From Saccoglossus kowalevskii (lineage: Eukaryota; Hemichordata; Enteropneusta; Harrimaniidae): 64,000 nucleotides of DNA. The DNA is taken from contig NW_003116453.1 of assembly GCF_000003605.2 (NCBI RefSeq), forward strand, positions 311,188-375,187. Direction: 5' to 3'. Below, piece by piece: positions 20,923 to 34,071 of the stretch; position 1 is the first letter of the stretch; each line of letters starts with the position of its first letter. The position numbers and the translations under genes are program-made. The notes beneath the pieces are model-generated. The model saw nothing but the letters and a program-made list of their open reading frames with translations. It was not told where the DNA came from and searched no databases.

Positions 20923-23900
20923 CTACTTCTGAGTTTCGGATTTCTGAATTTGCTCCATGGTAACATTTGTCATACCACCGTTTGTATGACAATTACACAC
21001 ACCGTTTGCTTCTTCGTTCTTACTGCTGAATTTAACCAAATATGGACTGTTGGGAGGAGTTTTGTAGGATGTGATGTAACTTTTGCCCGCTTCGACGGCC
21101 TCATCTGGCGACATCACCTGCTCCAAGTTTCCATGACTACGTGTGCGGAAAAGAAGTCGCGAGAAGATGTTGATGAGGAAGAACTCACAGATGATAAGAA
21201 AGTTGTAAATGTCTAGAAGAAAAAAGATGTAAATACACGTTTAATAAAAATAACTTTTTTTCATTCAAGTTGGACATTGCATTTGTTTATAATACACCAA
21301 GATAAAATTACTGTAGATTTAAATTTATAATACTGATATAAATACATTTCTTCGGCAAAAAGCGCTTCTTTGGCGAAAAGGGTGCGATAAAGGTTGTTCA
21401 CATCGTCCATATATTATGTTGTTACAAGTATATGGTCATCAAAGAAATTAATATTTTGAGATATTGACCAAATTAAAAATGACAAACGACAAAACAGCTA
21501 CTGTTATCAATTCAAGTTACGACATTGCTTTCACCCATCTACGTCATGACGTCACGGAAGCGGTTCGCCGCTTGGGGCGCTACTTATAGGAAAGTGGGAT
21601 ATTCGACAACTCAAGATAATATACTTACAGTACACGCGTGCACGGTTGTGTAACAGATCAGTGCACGTTATTACACCAGCATTGGATAGAGTAGTCAGCA
21701 GGCCCAGTTGAACATTGCCAAATATAAGGGTTAACTGAATGGATAAGAACTTGAACGTGATTTTATAGTCTTTTAACGGTTCCTTCGATATACCGTGTAA
21801 AATGCTGATAGCTTGGATGGCCATAAGTGTCGATGTAACGGAGACGATGGATATCCATAAATACGGTTCGCCTACGCCAACCTTGGGAAACGAAAAAACA
21901 AAACAAATCAGGTTGAAATTACTAAATACGTATTGTGAGCATTGCCAATCACTTTTAAAGTACAACATGTATAAAGAAGCGACTGAACCTACCGCTCCTG
22001 GTGTAAATTTCCCATCAACCCACAGCACAACAGCAGCAAACAGCACAAGAGGACGGACAATTGCTACTTGTAAAACAGCTCGTCTCAACCACCGACCAGT
22101 TCGTCTGAAATATATTGGTTATTATGTCTTTAAATTTTCAACATTGAAACGGGTTGGCTGTTCTGGCTTACAATCATATAGTCTGGAGAGCTGTGTGTGA
22201 ACATGGCAGTACAAGTACGTACATGATGTGTGTGTGTGTGTATGTGTGTGGGGGTAGTGATAAATAAACATGTTTTAAAACTGACGCATTTAGAATAATT
22301 ACTCAACTGGACTCGACCCCATTATTGTCATTATTGATGTGGTTTGGCTCTCTTACACGGTGACTGTGTTTAGCTGTGAAGTCGCCCGTCATTTGTACGA
22401 TACTAAATCATTCGAAATATTAATTTTTCATTGACTGAAGATCACACTGGTCAAAAAAATATCACGTGAACTCCTATTTCGTCACGATCTACTACATGGA
22501 ATCGCTTCGTCGTTGGATGTCGTGACTTGATAGAAAGGTGTTTTGTAGAGTAGCTCTTCGTTAAAGGGCGGCAGTCGTCGCGCCGTGCATGTCCGACATT
22601 TGTGTTGATAAACATTGATTTTCCCACAATCCAATGCGCTTTTCTAATGAAATCACGAGTACAAGTTTTGCCCTGTGCACCACTTTCACTAATTACCACC
22701 GGCGACTCCTTCGATACCTTCTAAACACCGAAACAAAATACTTAAAGGGCGGCAGTCGTCGCGCCGCGTCCTGTTCGATATGAGACTCATAGCGACGTAC
22801 ACAACATGAAATTCGAACACGCGCTGCGCGACGACCACCGCGCTTTAATTAAAGCATGGAGGTATAAAGCTCATACCTCCATGATTAAAGCTTTGTAACA
22901 TCTCAGTTTGTACTAGTTGGTGTGCACTACAGTCAAAATCGCCATTTTTGTTTTTGTTTATACTAGTATGAAAACCACATCTCGCGCATGCGCGGCGCGG
23001 CGACTGCCGCCCTCTAACCCGTGGAATGTATATACTCACTCAGTTACTGTGACCGATGGTATGCACAGACAACAACACAACAGTGGCAACGTAGTAATTT
23101 TCATCTCTTTATTTCTCAGTGTTTGGTGCATCGCATCCGATCCGCCATAGTAATCAATGATTAGTGTGATAAACATGTATAAAGTTACGGAGAGATAACT
23201 GTAAAAAAAAACCAAAAAAATGCATTTCAACAACTTGCTGGCTCCATTTCACCGGCAATTATTGTCTCTCTAATATTATCATGGTTTCGGTTCATTTTGT
23301 AGAAAGAGATAGACAAGTGCGTGATTGCAATAAATGCATTACACGCGTTTTACTTACATAGATGCTGTAAAGTTTGTCATCATTGCAGCACGTGGTATGA
23401 ATAGAGAAATACAACTTGTGATACTGAATACCTATATATGAAAATAAATTGAAAAAGTTACTTCCGGTTTTACACACAATTTACGACACCGTAATTTTCT
23501 TTGATGCTAGCGGCAAAAAACGTCAATGAAATATATTTAAATAATATCTCTCTTTTGGGACTACATCATGCCCCGTGGAACACAGGCACGTGTGGATCAT
23601 ATCTAAGGTTTCCACGAAATCTCATCCGTTAGTGAATACACCTGTGGGGCCACCTGTGTATTGGGGTTTGTCATCGTCATTGTGCCTGTTGCTAAGGTAA
23701 GATTTCAATCATGTACTAATGGGTCTGGTGGACAAACACTACGCTACCGGTGTATCGGTTGTCAAGACTATGCTACCGAGTGGCGCAACTCGGAGGCGAA
23801 TCTGGAATAATTTTTGGCCACCGTCTCCACTTTATTGATAGCGACTGTAAGTAAATCCTTGCCAAAAGATGACGAGTTCGGATAAAACATGAAATTGAAG

Positions 23901-24712
23901 TAATAATGGCATCATTCCATCGTACCGACAAGTCTAACAATTCTTATTATACATCCAGTACACAGTATTTTTAGTTGAGTCGAATCATATACTAACTATA
24001 CAAGGCAGAAATTAATACCTCGATAAAACCTGTCAACAAACAAGCTGCTCTCTGATTGGTCTGATTGTTAGGTGTTTGGGCTGGGTATCCAATCAGACAC
24101 AGTCTTGTATCGTGACTAGTAAGTATCTTCGCATTGATTCAGTATTTGTGATATGTCAACCTAGGTACCAGCTAACTATTACACAAATCTTCTAAGACTG
24201 ACAATTACCACACGATAAGACATTCCTCTCTATTTAGCAGCATTTTTTTACTTCATTACTTTGAATAACTCAATATGGTATACTTACTGGATATAAACCC
24301 AACACCCATACCAATTTATTTCGTCTCAATTTTGTCGGTATCTTGTTTCTTACAAAATATACCGACTCGACAAACAGGATTGTTGTTATTACTGTCAATA
24401 TAGGAGCAATAACAAGTAGTACTTTTTGCGCCGTTGTGGATCCTGGAAGATGATATAAAAATACAACTTGGTAAACGCGTGCAGTACGCATGCGCAAAGC
24501 GCAGACGCTAACCGAGACCTCCACAAAAAAGAAAAAAAAATCACCCCAAAAAACAACGTCTGTATCTGGGCCTGACTAAACTCAAAACAATGAATGCATA
24601 ACAACAGATCGTATTAAAAAACTAGTAAAGTTAAAAAAAGTGTCTACCTACCATGTACGGCGTCATACAAATCCGGAATTTCGTTGTCCAGGCAGCTTGT
24701 ATTGTCGGACAT
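20923..24712 (-). CDS. SLC51A: SLC51A-like gene 2: organic solute transporter subunit alpha (7 exons, 367 aa)
   Basis: Coding exons on the minus strand: 24652-24712, 24288-24442, 23358-23431, 23040-23198, 21993-22104, 21629-21881, 20923-21212; total 1104 bases, all GT..AG. It is a tandem copy of gene 1 with the same exon sizes except exon 1 (61 against 64 bases). Exon 3 is identical in nucleotides, exon 6 has about six amino-acid changes in 84, but exons 1 and 2 are clearly more diverged, so divergence is uneven along the gene. The cysteine cluster is at about 138-142, and the tail keeps the KTPPNSPYLVKF and CNCHTNGG segments. Intron 4 holds nested miniature transposons (22561-23017) absent from gene 1. 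The acceptor CTCTTACAG (exon from 24762) marks a spliced 5' UTR; TATATAAAA at 24789-24797 could instead be a proximal TATA box. Expected to form a transporter with an SLC51B partner not seen here. Confidence 0.94.
22742..22848. mobile_element. Short TTAA-flanked miniature element nested in a longer one
   Basis: TTAA at each end, termini GGGCGGCAGTCGTCGCGCC and GCGCGACGACCACCGCGC, with the CTGTTCGATATGAGACTCAT core shared with the 133-bp elements but lacking about 26 internal bases. Confidence 0.72.
22855..22883. mobile_element. CATRGA micro-hairpin with 7-bp direct repeats, nested in a TTAA element
   Basis: Perfect 11-bp stem CATGGAGGTAT / ATACCTCCATG, loop AAAGCTC, flanked by exact ATTAAAG repeats (22848-22854, 22884-22890). 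The related element at 51698-51991 has a single uninterrupted TTAATTAAAGCTT at this place, i.e. an empty site. Confidence 0.78.
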
Positions 24713-24829
24713 GGTGTCTGTTCTGTTAGATACTAACACTGAGACGGAATGCTTGGTGAAAACTGTAAGAGATACAGATATATCCATGTTTTATATAGGA
24801 ACTGCAATAATATGGTTATATAATATTCC

Positions 24830-27650
24830 ACCAGTATAATGTCAATGACAATCTCACATAGCTCGCTAAACAGGAAGTAGAATTATGGCAGGAACAAACA
24901 AACACAAAAGTCACGGAGCTCTAGTTATGCGCATCAAGGTCGACAACAAATCAAAATACACTGGTACACGTTTGTTTTTTATCCATGTTCACATAATTTT
25001 TACAAATAAACCTATTTTTAATAAACTTACATAAATAAATAATAACATAAGATGACTGAATAGCAATGAATGCCAACATAACACCACGCACGAGATACGT
25101 TCGCTCGCAAAGCTTCAGTCACAATCGAAATATCTATCCCAAGAAATTTAACCTGTCTATCATTTCTCCTTAAACCATACCCGAACTCTCATAAAATAAA
25201 ATACACTATCATAAATATCTGAAGAGGCTGAAATATCGCCGTGTCGTCTCAAAATCAAAGTGTTTTTAGATGTGTATCGAACATTATGGCGATGTTTATG
25301 ACTTGTGACTTCAAAGATTTCCGATTTGTCATACACGTACACAGTACAGAAGCATATACTCGTAAGCTTTTTGCTTCATTCATGAGTCATGTCATGTCAT
25401 GTCAGTTTTACTACAATTACAGGTTTTTTTTCAAGGCCTACGAGCGTTGGGGCTACCGTCTCGTTGGGGGAGGTCGCCGCTGCAACGGTGTCCACTGGCA
25501 AACAGAATAGATACTTAAACACATTTACACACAAACGTTTATAGCGTCCAACGGCTGTCCCATGTACGGTGCAAGCACAAACTGCTCGCACGGACGCCGA
25601 TCCTTATTTATTTCCCAAACTGAGAAAAAAAACACGCAAACTATATTAGGCTAGCCATTTGAAAGCTTGGACGATGTGGGACTCGCCAGTTCCACGGGAC
25701 CCCATTTCAGACAGTGTGGAGGGACTTTGATCACAGTCATTGTGACCGTCGTTCTGTTATTGAACCCAACTTAACGTTTTGTCGTACGCGATAGGGTGAA
25801 TCACGTAGTGTGATGTAATGTGCGTCAAAGTAAGTCACTGACCTAACAGCCATATCTGCCGCAGGACTGTGTATCTACGTGTATCTATATTTTTTTATGT
25901 GCGCATATTTTGCAGTGACAATATTTCGTGTCAAAATCTGTTTACAATTAATCGTTTTAGTATTAGCCAACGTTATGTGAACTTTTTTGGTTCACTGCCA
26001 ATCTGTTTTTTTTTTATATAGAAAAACGGTAAAATAATATGAATACGATACCATTTTAGGAATGGTTTTCTCGTTAAACCACAATCAAATAAATGTAAAT
26101 TTTCAATATTCCCATACATCAAAACGTCTTATGTCGAGGGTAATTTTGAAATATTGAGATATATCCTTGCTATATGAAACAACGTGAAATGTAATAAAAG
26201 AGAAAAAAATTCACTCAAATTTTGTATATCGATTTTACTCCGGACTGAGTACTTTCAATTCATTTTCATTATCCTTGTAACATGACATATCAAATACGTA
26301 AAATGAAAACATGACAATTATTTTACTGTGTAGCGTTACTCAGTTTGGTAGATAAACACCCTAAGATTAAACTTTATTAAATATTCATATTTGACGACAG
26401 AGTGTATTGTTTTATCAGGAACCAAGGAATTTGACCAAATCTGCTAAAATTTATACTGGATATTGCCAGGAATTATGATATCACTGATTCAGTCAAATTA
26501 GCTACAGCTAGTATAACATGCATTGCATTATGGGAGAGGAAATTAATTAAGAGTCAGGCACGCAAAAATAATTGCCAACTTTCTGTCAAACTCACATAAA
26601 TCAGCCTGTGTCGCAATACACAAAGACGAAGTCATATTGCCGCGTACTAGATTACGGCTACTTGAGAACAAAGTGACCAGGGTTCATCCACGAGTGATTG
26701 CTTTCAAATGGAAAATTATCCCTCCCTCTGTCCGACTTCTCTCTTCACGGGAACTAGTACAAGTACACGAATATTGTTGTCAGCAATTTTCAGTAATATT
26801 CACAATCAGTCTGGCGGACAACTAGGAGAAGGCGAAGCATTGTTCAAATTACGCTGAAAGCGTGAAAGTTGCTACATATGCACTACTGTGAAATACTGAA
26901 GGAATAATTCAGTGAAAATAAAATGCAGCGAAAATACCTTTTTTCCTATATTTAACATTCAACTCGTCAAAAAACAGTGAAAATAAATTCCATACAAAAA
27001 CACCCAAAATGTGTTTTCAGTGAAAATTAATTCCAGCTAAAATAAAGTATTTTACAGTATTTATTGTAGGCATTTAGGTTTATAAAAAACAGTACTAGGA
27101 AAACATTTTGAATCAACCAATTTTAAATTGCAAAATGATACGAAATAAACAAATTTATTTTCTTTTGAATTTTATTTTCACTACGGGTAGGAGACGACAT
27201 TTTCAACGAGTCGGGTCTACTGACCATGATGCAGATGCAGCGACCAATACGTTACCGGTGGTTAATCTATTTTCAGATGAAATGAGACAATTAATTCCTC
27301 ATGGAAACCAATGGTAAACTCCTTAACACGTCATTTTCATTCATGTTTGGTAAATCCATTATGCGTAAAATCAAATTTAAATAACTATTTATGTACATGT
27401 AGTAGCCAACTACATAAACGTCAACCTTAACAATAAAGCAGTCGAGTTCTTCGCATCGATATTCTCACCAAATGGCGTGGTATCAAACAATATAAATGTT
27501 AAATACAATCATTCGACTCGTGTTTGAATACTATAGTAGTATTTCTTTCTTGGTCGTGCTTGAGTTCCATGTCCTCGGACACAACTAACAGCGTAAGTTT
27601 TGTAAATTACTCTACGTAGCACCAACTGCAATATATGGGTATCCGTGTCT
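24830..27650. other. Intergenic upstream of gene 2, no gene seen
   Basis: Only short spurious open frames, a TA-flanked element (26884-27059), and AT-rich sequence. This is the extra spacing that makes flank block C start 3 kb from gene 2's ATG rather than 1.4 kb as in the others. Confidence 0.45.
26884..27059. mobile_element. TA-flanked miniature element, TACTGTGAAATA type
   Basis: Ends TACTGTGAAATACT and AGTATTTTACAGTA; shares GACGAGTTGAATGT (in inverse orientation) and AATTAATTCCAGC with 18555-18787. Confidence 0.65.
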
Positions 27651-29705
27651 AGCAACGTCACACCAAGGCAACCATTTTATGGGGTGGCAGGTATTATTAT
27701 CATATTAAAAAATCATTTCATATTTGCCGTGCTTATCATTTTATTACAGCGGAGGGTGGTATGTTAGTCTCTAAAATACTAACCGACAAAAATTGACAAT
27801 TGTCATTAACCATGACAACCATTTCAACTATTCTGTTGGTAGTTGATACCACTATCACATCCCGGTGGTTCTAACTGCGTCACTAAGGCACCTGGAAATC
27901 AACTGAGTGATCGGCAAGGTATTTATTCCGTTGTTTCATCGAAATGCTCGAGAAAGGCTTTAACTACCTATACAGCTGATTAAAACCTGTATCTGTGACA
28001 TCGTGAGGACATCGTAGTACACCGTGCTTATCAAAATACAATTATTGTGCTATGTATAAAGTGTTTTTTTTCAAAACTCTTACTGGTACGACTTTTATAT
28101 ATAATTACACTACACCCGTACTCAAATATTTAATGTGTGACGTCATCATGTTAGCGTTTGGTATCGCACTGTCTCAACTGTTGACAATGATCGCTGATAA
28201 CGGGTGATAACAAGTATTTAAATCGATAGCAAGTAGTTCACGAAGTTCACGTACATACGGCAAAGTTTGCGTTTAATCTGAGTACGCTATGCAACTTTTA
28301 CCTGATAACAAGTTGTCTCTGTGTTTTTACGCACGTGGATGCTGTATGTGGCTTAAAACAGGAGCCGTGACACATATTGGTTGATTTTGTATACCCGAGT
28401 TCCATCCATATTGAAAGATGGAGCCTCATTGGTCGACGTCATATTGAAAGATGGAGCCTCATTGGTAGACGTCATAGGTAGACCGTCATGTGCCGCATAC
28501 ACCGATAAACTATATGTATGTACGGTAAGATACGATACAATTAAAACAATACGACACAGGAAACAAAACGTAATTGTATATAAAAAATAACTTAACATGT
28601 CCAATAAGTGCATGCGTACAACGTTATAAATCCTTAAAAAATGTTTAATTGAAAACTACTACATGATGAACACAAATTTATATTGACGTAAATAATATAT
28701 TTATAAAAGTTTAAGTTTAAGTGATCGAAGCAAATATTTGATCAAGTTTCACGAGCGTTTAGACTGGCTCAGCCGTGGCAATTTAATATTTATTTTTCTT
28801 AAATTGTGGTCTGACGGAAAACGCGTCAACGCGGAAGATTTTACAAAATCGTTCTAAAGGAATTATCATATAAAACAATAAAATTACCACGACTGGACCA
28901 GTTTAATGAGCGTTCTTCAATCAGAAAATATTATTTAAAACCGTTTTCATCATGACTATGTGAAAGTTCTGAATTTAAAGTTGTCCGTCACCATGACTGC
29001 ATTAGAATACACGGAAATTACAAAAATGCGATGTGTATCAGCCGCATACTATTGTTATGGGTCTACGCCGCGGTGTTGGCTGCGTGGTGCGTTTCAAAAT
29101 TTTACATGCTGAAAAAAAATTGATGAATGATAGTATGGAACCTATAAGTAAGGAATTTAAAGCTGGATGCCCCTCAAGCTGAATCGGAACAGTGCGATAC
29201 GGTGTCGATTGCGTGGGAGAAAATTGTCGCTTTGCGCACACTGAATACAAGACGAAAAAAAAAAAAGTTCGTCATTATCTACGACACGGTTTTCCTTTTC
29301 ATCACAGGTGGTTGATAGAGGTGCCGTTGTCTAACTCCTTCGTGACTGCCATTCGATGTGTGCCGTTTAATTGGTCGTAGGCAGTTTACATGTAACTGTT
29401 TAAGTATAATGTATACTGTGGTTCCGGAGTCGGCAATGGCGTCATTTCTCACATCTAAAACCAATTATAAGGACTTAACATCTGAACTTTTCCTTTTTTT
29501 ACATAAATATCTGTCGCTCACAGTTAAGTACGTACTTGGCATGCCATTTCACTTTTGAGCACGCTCAAGTCTCGAAGTTTGAGGGGTTGTTTGTACGCTT
29601 ACTCAAATATTCATTCAATCGAGCAATTTGAAATACAAATGTAAAAAACAATAAAAAAATTGTACATGCATTAATAAAGTACAGTAAGTATACAAGTAGA
29701 CATAC

Positions 29706-29807
29706 CGTGAATGAACGGGGACTTGGAGCTGAGCGTCTTGTTGTAAACCAGTCCTTTCACCTGCGCCGATATAATGTGATGAATAATGTGACACTTCGGT
29801 TTTTATA
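29706..29807 (-). promoter_or_regulatory. TATA box plus non-coding first-exon-like module (block C, copy 1)
   Basis: TATAAAAA at 29800-29807 followed by CCGAAGTG, an AG|GTGAAAGGACTGG segment, and CATTCACG before a GTATGT donor (exon end 29706). The expected start of transcription is near 29777. Same strand as gene 2, 5 kb downstream. Confidence 0.5.
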
Positions 29808-30392
29808 GCAAAGATCAAACATACCATTGTAAATGACATATTTATTACGGGTGTCGGGGGACATGTTCATTTTTTATCTAAACTTCAATACTTTATTGTA
29901 AATGTGTTGACTTTCCGAGAGTACTCTGTCTAAGTGTTGTCAACATCACACCAGATATTTTGAAACATATTTTTTCATGTCATTATTTATGTTTGGCATT
30001 TGGAGAACTGCTCGAATTTTTTTTTTTCAATGGTTAGTTTGCGCTGTAAATTGAACAGCCTGAGTTATGAGAGAGTCAACAAATCACTACTGACATCAGA
30101 CTCACTATCAAACAATGACTTTTTTACCAGGTGAAAAGTTATCAGATAAAGCAACATTCCTAATCTGACAACTGACTAAACCCCATGACACTTTCCAAAC
30201 TACCAGTAGATTTGATATAGTAGTCACTGCCAACAACAATTAGTCCACCCACCAATTAAGTTTAGTGCTGAGCAGTGAATGGGAGGATTTACATTTTGAA
30301 TTTCGAAATGACCGAGGCAACATCGACTATACATAGATGTGACATCACTGCAACAGAAAAACAGTAAGGAGAGACCAGGTTTATTGTGAATA

Positions 30393-30597
30393 TACTGTAA
30401 AACCTGTCTTTTTAGCTAGCATGTTATTTTAGATAATTTAGCTAATCTATAATTTCGCTAATTCAAGATGCAGCTAATTTAACATAAAGTATATACTCAC
30501 AATAAGACTGTCGACACTCTATTAGCTAAATTAAGATTCATGCCAAGAGTCAAATCCGCTAAAATTGCATGCAGCTATTTCAACGTGTTCTACTGTA
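30393..30597. mobile_element. TA-flanked miniature element, GTAAAACACGT type
   Basis: Ends TACTGTAAAACCTGTC and GTGTTCTACTGTA. It predates the 3.09-kb duplication (twin at 33483-33686). Confidence 0.58.
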
Positions 30598-30842
30598 TAA
30601 TGCGGTACAGTTGACAGTTCAGGTCGTTTTTCGCCCCGTACTTTTGGCTGGCGGGACTAGGTATATTTTTACATAAGGAGAAAGAGCGTAATTCACTCAG
30701 TTTAACGGGCAATTACTCGTAACCTAAAACAGTCTGACTATAAGTCGACCTTGAAGTATTCAGGGCTCCGGATTAAAACCATAAATCCGCGCCAGTAATA
30801 TAGGCTGTTGAATCTCGCAACTTTTGGCGGTATATCGAATCA

Positions 30843-30982
30843 TTAAAGTGGGGTATCTTCACCTGCGCACGCGGCAGACAGCCATAGCGTGGCGTTGTCT
30901 ACCCACAAGCTTTCACGTTTTTAGCATGCGTTGTAATCGTCGCTTGTGCGCGCGCACGCAAGTGACGACGCCTCCGTTTTAA
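30843..30982. mobile_element. TTAA-flanked miniature element, GTGACGAC/CTCCGC type
   Basis: Starts TTAAAGTGGGG, ends AGTGACGACGCCTCCG + TTTTAA. It was inside flank block C before the 3.09-kb duplication, since the copy at 33932-34071 sits at the matching place. Confidence 0.6.
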
Positions 30983-32791
30983 TACCTGCGTAGTGAACAC
31001 TAACGTTTATGGTCAAATAGTCGTGTTTATAACTTTGTCCCCTCATATATACGTTCGGATAATGGATATAACAGCTGGCGAAACAGCGAAATAGACTGTT
31101 AAAATGCCTGGTAAACACCAACAATGTTACTTCAAAAACAACTGAGTTACTGGTCTACGTCTCCATTCACTCCATACTAGATAGACATCATAGTGGGTTG
31201 CATATTTGCCACGTACACAGTACATATATGCAAATATTTCCAACTCAACCACGTCTGAATAGGTTTCGATGATGTTGTGTTAAATATTTAATGGGGGGGG
31301 GGGGGCAAATATCTTCTTTCTCCAGTCACTGTCGAGTATGGTAGTTTTCGTTTGTTAGTACCGTGTCGCATGTTATTTAATAGATGATCTAGTTATTAAC
31401 AAGTTGTCTCTGTGTTTTTACGCACGTGGATGCTGTATGTGGCTTAAAACAGGAGCCGTGACATATATTGGTTGATTTTGTATACCCGAGTTCCATCCAT
31501 ATTGAAAGATGGAGCCTCATTGGTCGACGTCATATTGAAAGATGGAGCCTCATTGGTAGACGTCATAGGTAGACCGTCATGTGCCGCATACACTGATAAA
31601 CTATATGTATGTACGTTAAGATACGATACAATTAAAACAATACGACACAGGAAACAAAACGTAATTGTATATAAAAATAACTTAACATGTCCAATAAGTG
31701 CATGCGTACAACGTTATAAATCCTTAAAAAATGTTTAATTGAAAACTACTACATGATGAACACAAAATTATATTGACGTAAATAATATATTTATAAAAGT
31801 TTAAGTTTAAGTGATCGAAGCAAATATTTGATCAAGTTTCACGAGCGTTTAGACTGGCTCAGCCGTGGCAATTTAATATATATTTCTCTTAAATTGTGGT
31901 CGAACGGAAAACGCGTCAACGCGGAAGATTTTACAAAATCGTTCTAAAGGAATTATCATATAAACAATAAAATTACCACGACTGGACCAGTTTAACGAGC
32001 GTTCTTCAATCAGAAAATATTATTTAAAACCGTTTTCATCATGACTATGTGAAAGTTCTGAATTTAAAGTTGTCCGTCACCATGACTGCATTAGAATACA
32101 CGGAAATTACAAAAATGCGATGTGTATCAGCCGCATACTATTGTTATGGGTCTACGCCGCGGTGTTGGCTGCGTGGTGCGTTTAAAAATTTTACATGCTG
32201 AAAAAAAATTGATGAATGATAGTATGGAACCTATAAGTAAGGAATTTAAAGCTGGATGCCCCTCAATCTGAATCGGAACAGTGCGATACGGTGTCGATTG
32301 CGTGGGAGAGAATTGTCGCTTTGCGCACACTGAATACAAGAAGAAGAAAAAAAAGTTCGTCATTATCTACGACACGGTTTTCCTTTTCATCACAGGTGGT
32401 TGATAGAGATACCGTTGTCTAACTCCTTCGTGACTGCCATTCGATGTACGCCGTTTAATTTGTCGTAGGCAGTTTACATGTAACTTTTTAAGTACAATGT
32501 ATACTGTGGTTCCGGAGTCGGCAATGGCGTCATTTCTCACATCTAAAACCAATTATAAGGACTTAACATCTGAACTTTTCCTTTTTTTACATAAATATCT
32601 GTCGCTCACAGTTAAGTACGTACTTGGCATGCCATTTCACTTTTGAGCACGCCCAAGTCTCGAAGTTTGAGGGGTTGTTTGTACGCTTACTCAAATATTC
32701 ATTCAATCGAGCAATTTGAAATAAAAATGTAAAAAACAATAAAAAAAATTGTACATGCATTAAAGTACAGTAAGTATACAAGTAGACATAC

Positions 32792-32896
32792 CGTGAATAA
32801 ACGGGGACTTGGAACTGAGCGTCTTGTTGTAAACCAGTCCTTTCACCTGCGCCGATATAATGTGACGAATAATGTGGCAACACTTCGATTTTTATA
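32792..32896 (-). promoter_or_regulatory. TATA box plus non-coding first-exon-like module (block C, copy 2)
   Basis: Tandem-duplicate copy of the module at 29706-29807: TATAAAAA at 32889-32896, GTATGT donor after 32792. A few substitutions only; TATA box and donor are intact. Confidence 0.5.
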
Positions 32897-33482
32897 GCAA
32901 AGATCAAACATACCATTGTAAATGACATATTTATTACGGGTGTCGGGGGACATGTTCATTTTTATCTAAACTTCAATACTTTATTGTAAATGTGTTGACT
33001 TTCCGAGAGTATTCTGTCTATAAGTGTTGTCAACATCACACCAGATATTTTGAAACATATTTCTTCATGTCATTATTTATGTTTGGCATTTGGAGAACTG
33101 CTCGAAGTTTTTTTTTTCAACAGTTAGTTTGCGCTGTAAATTGAACAGCCTGAGTTATGAGAGAGTCAACAAATCACTACTGACATCAGACTCACTATCA
33201 AACAATGATTTTTTAACCAGGTGAAAAGTTATCAGATAAAGCAACATTCCTAATTTGACAACTGACTAAATCCCGCACCACTTTCCAAACTACCAGTAGA
33301 TTTGATATAGTAGTCACCGCCAACAACAACTATTCCACCCACCAATTAAGTTTAGTGCTGAGCAGTGAATGGGAGGATTTACATTTTGAATTTCGAAATG
33401 ACCGAGGCAACATCGACTATACATAGATGTGACATTACTGCAACAGAAAAGCAGTAAGGAGAGCCCAGGTTTATTGTGAATA

Positions 33483-33686
33483 TACTGTAAAACCTGTCTT
33501 TTTAGCTAGCATGTTATTTTAGATAATTTAGCTAATCTATAATTTCGCTAATTCAAGATGCAGCTAATTTAACATAAAGTATTTACTCACAATAAGACTG
33601 TCGACACTCTATTAGCTAAATTAAGATTCTGCCAAGAGTCAAATCCGCTAAAATTGCATGCAGCTATTTCAATGTGTTCTACTGTA
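33483..33686. mobile_element. TA-flanked miniature element (twin of 30393-30597)
   Basis: Same element carried in the second copy of the 3.09-kb duplication. Confidence 0.58.
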
Positions 33687-33931
33687 TAATGCGGTCCAGT
33701 TGACAGTTCAGGTCGTTTTTTGCCCCGTACTTTTGGCTGGCGGGACTAGGTATATTTTTACATAAGGAGAAAGAGCGTAATTCACCCAGTTTAACGGGCA
33801 ATTACTCGTAACTTAAAACGGTCTGACTATAAGTCGACCTTGAAGTATGCGGGGCTCCGGATTAAAACCATAAATCCGCGCCAGTAATATAGGCTGTTGA
33901 ATCTCGCAACTTTTGGCGGTATATCGAATCA

Positions 33932-34071
33932 TTAAAGTGGGGTATCTTCACCTGCGCACGCGGCAGACAGCAATAGCGTGGCGTTGTCTACCCACGAGCC
34001 TTCACGTTTTTAGCATGCGTTGTAATCGTCGCTTGTGCGCGCGCACGCAAGTGACGACGCCTCCGTTTTAA
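33932..34071. mobile_element. TTAA-flanked miniature element (duplicate of 30843-30982)
   Basis: Carried along in the 3.09-kb tandem duplication; same ends and length. Confidence 0.6.

Larger units (their letters stand above)
22561..23017. mobile_element. TTAA-type element in intron 4 of gene 2, split by two nested insertions
   Basis: Left half 22561-22740 and right half from about 22884 match the uninterrupted 294-bp element at 51698-51991. Between them lie a 107-bp TTAA element (22742-22848) and the micro-hairpin 22855-22883. The composite reaches to within 25 bases of exon 4's donor. Confidence 0.78.

Noticed and set aside
20818-21216. Plus-strand 132-codon frame
   Set aside because: It is the antisense of exon 7 of gene 2; the same shadow appears at 8888-9154 opposite gene 1.
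21802-22200. Plus-strand 132-codon frame
   Set aside because: Antisense of exons 5 and 6 of gene 2, which have matching splice sites and paralogs.
28381-31738. Matching small frames (start MILYTRVPSILKDGAS) in both 3.09-kb copies
   Set aside because: The copies are too recent for shared openness to mean selection; the frame includes a 33-bp internal duplication and is not kept in blocks A or B.
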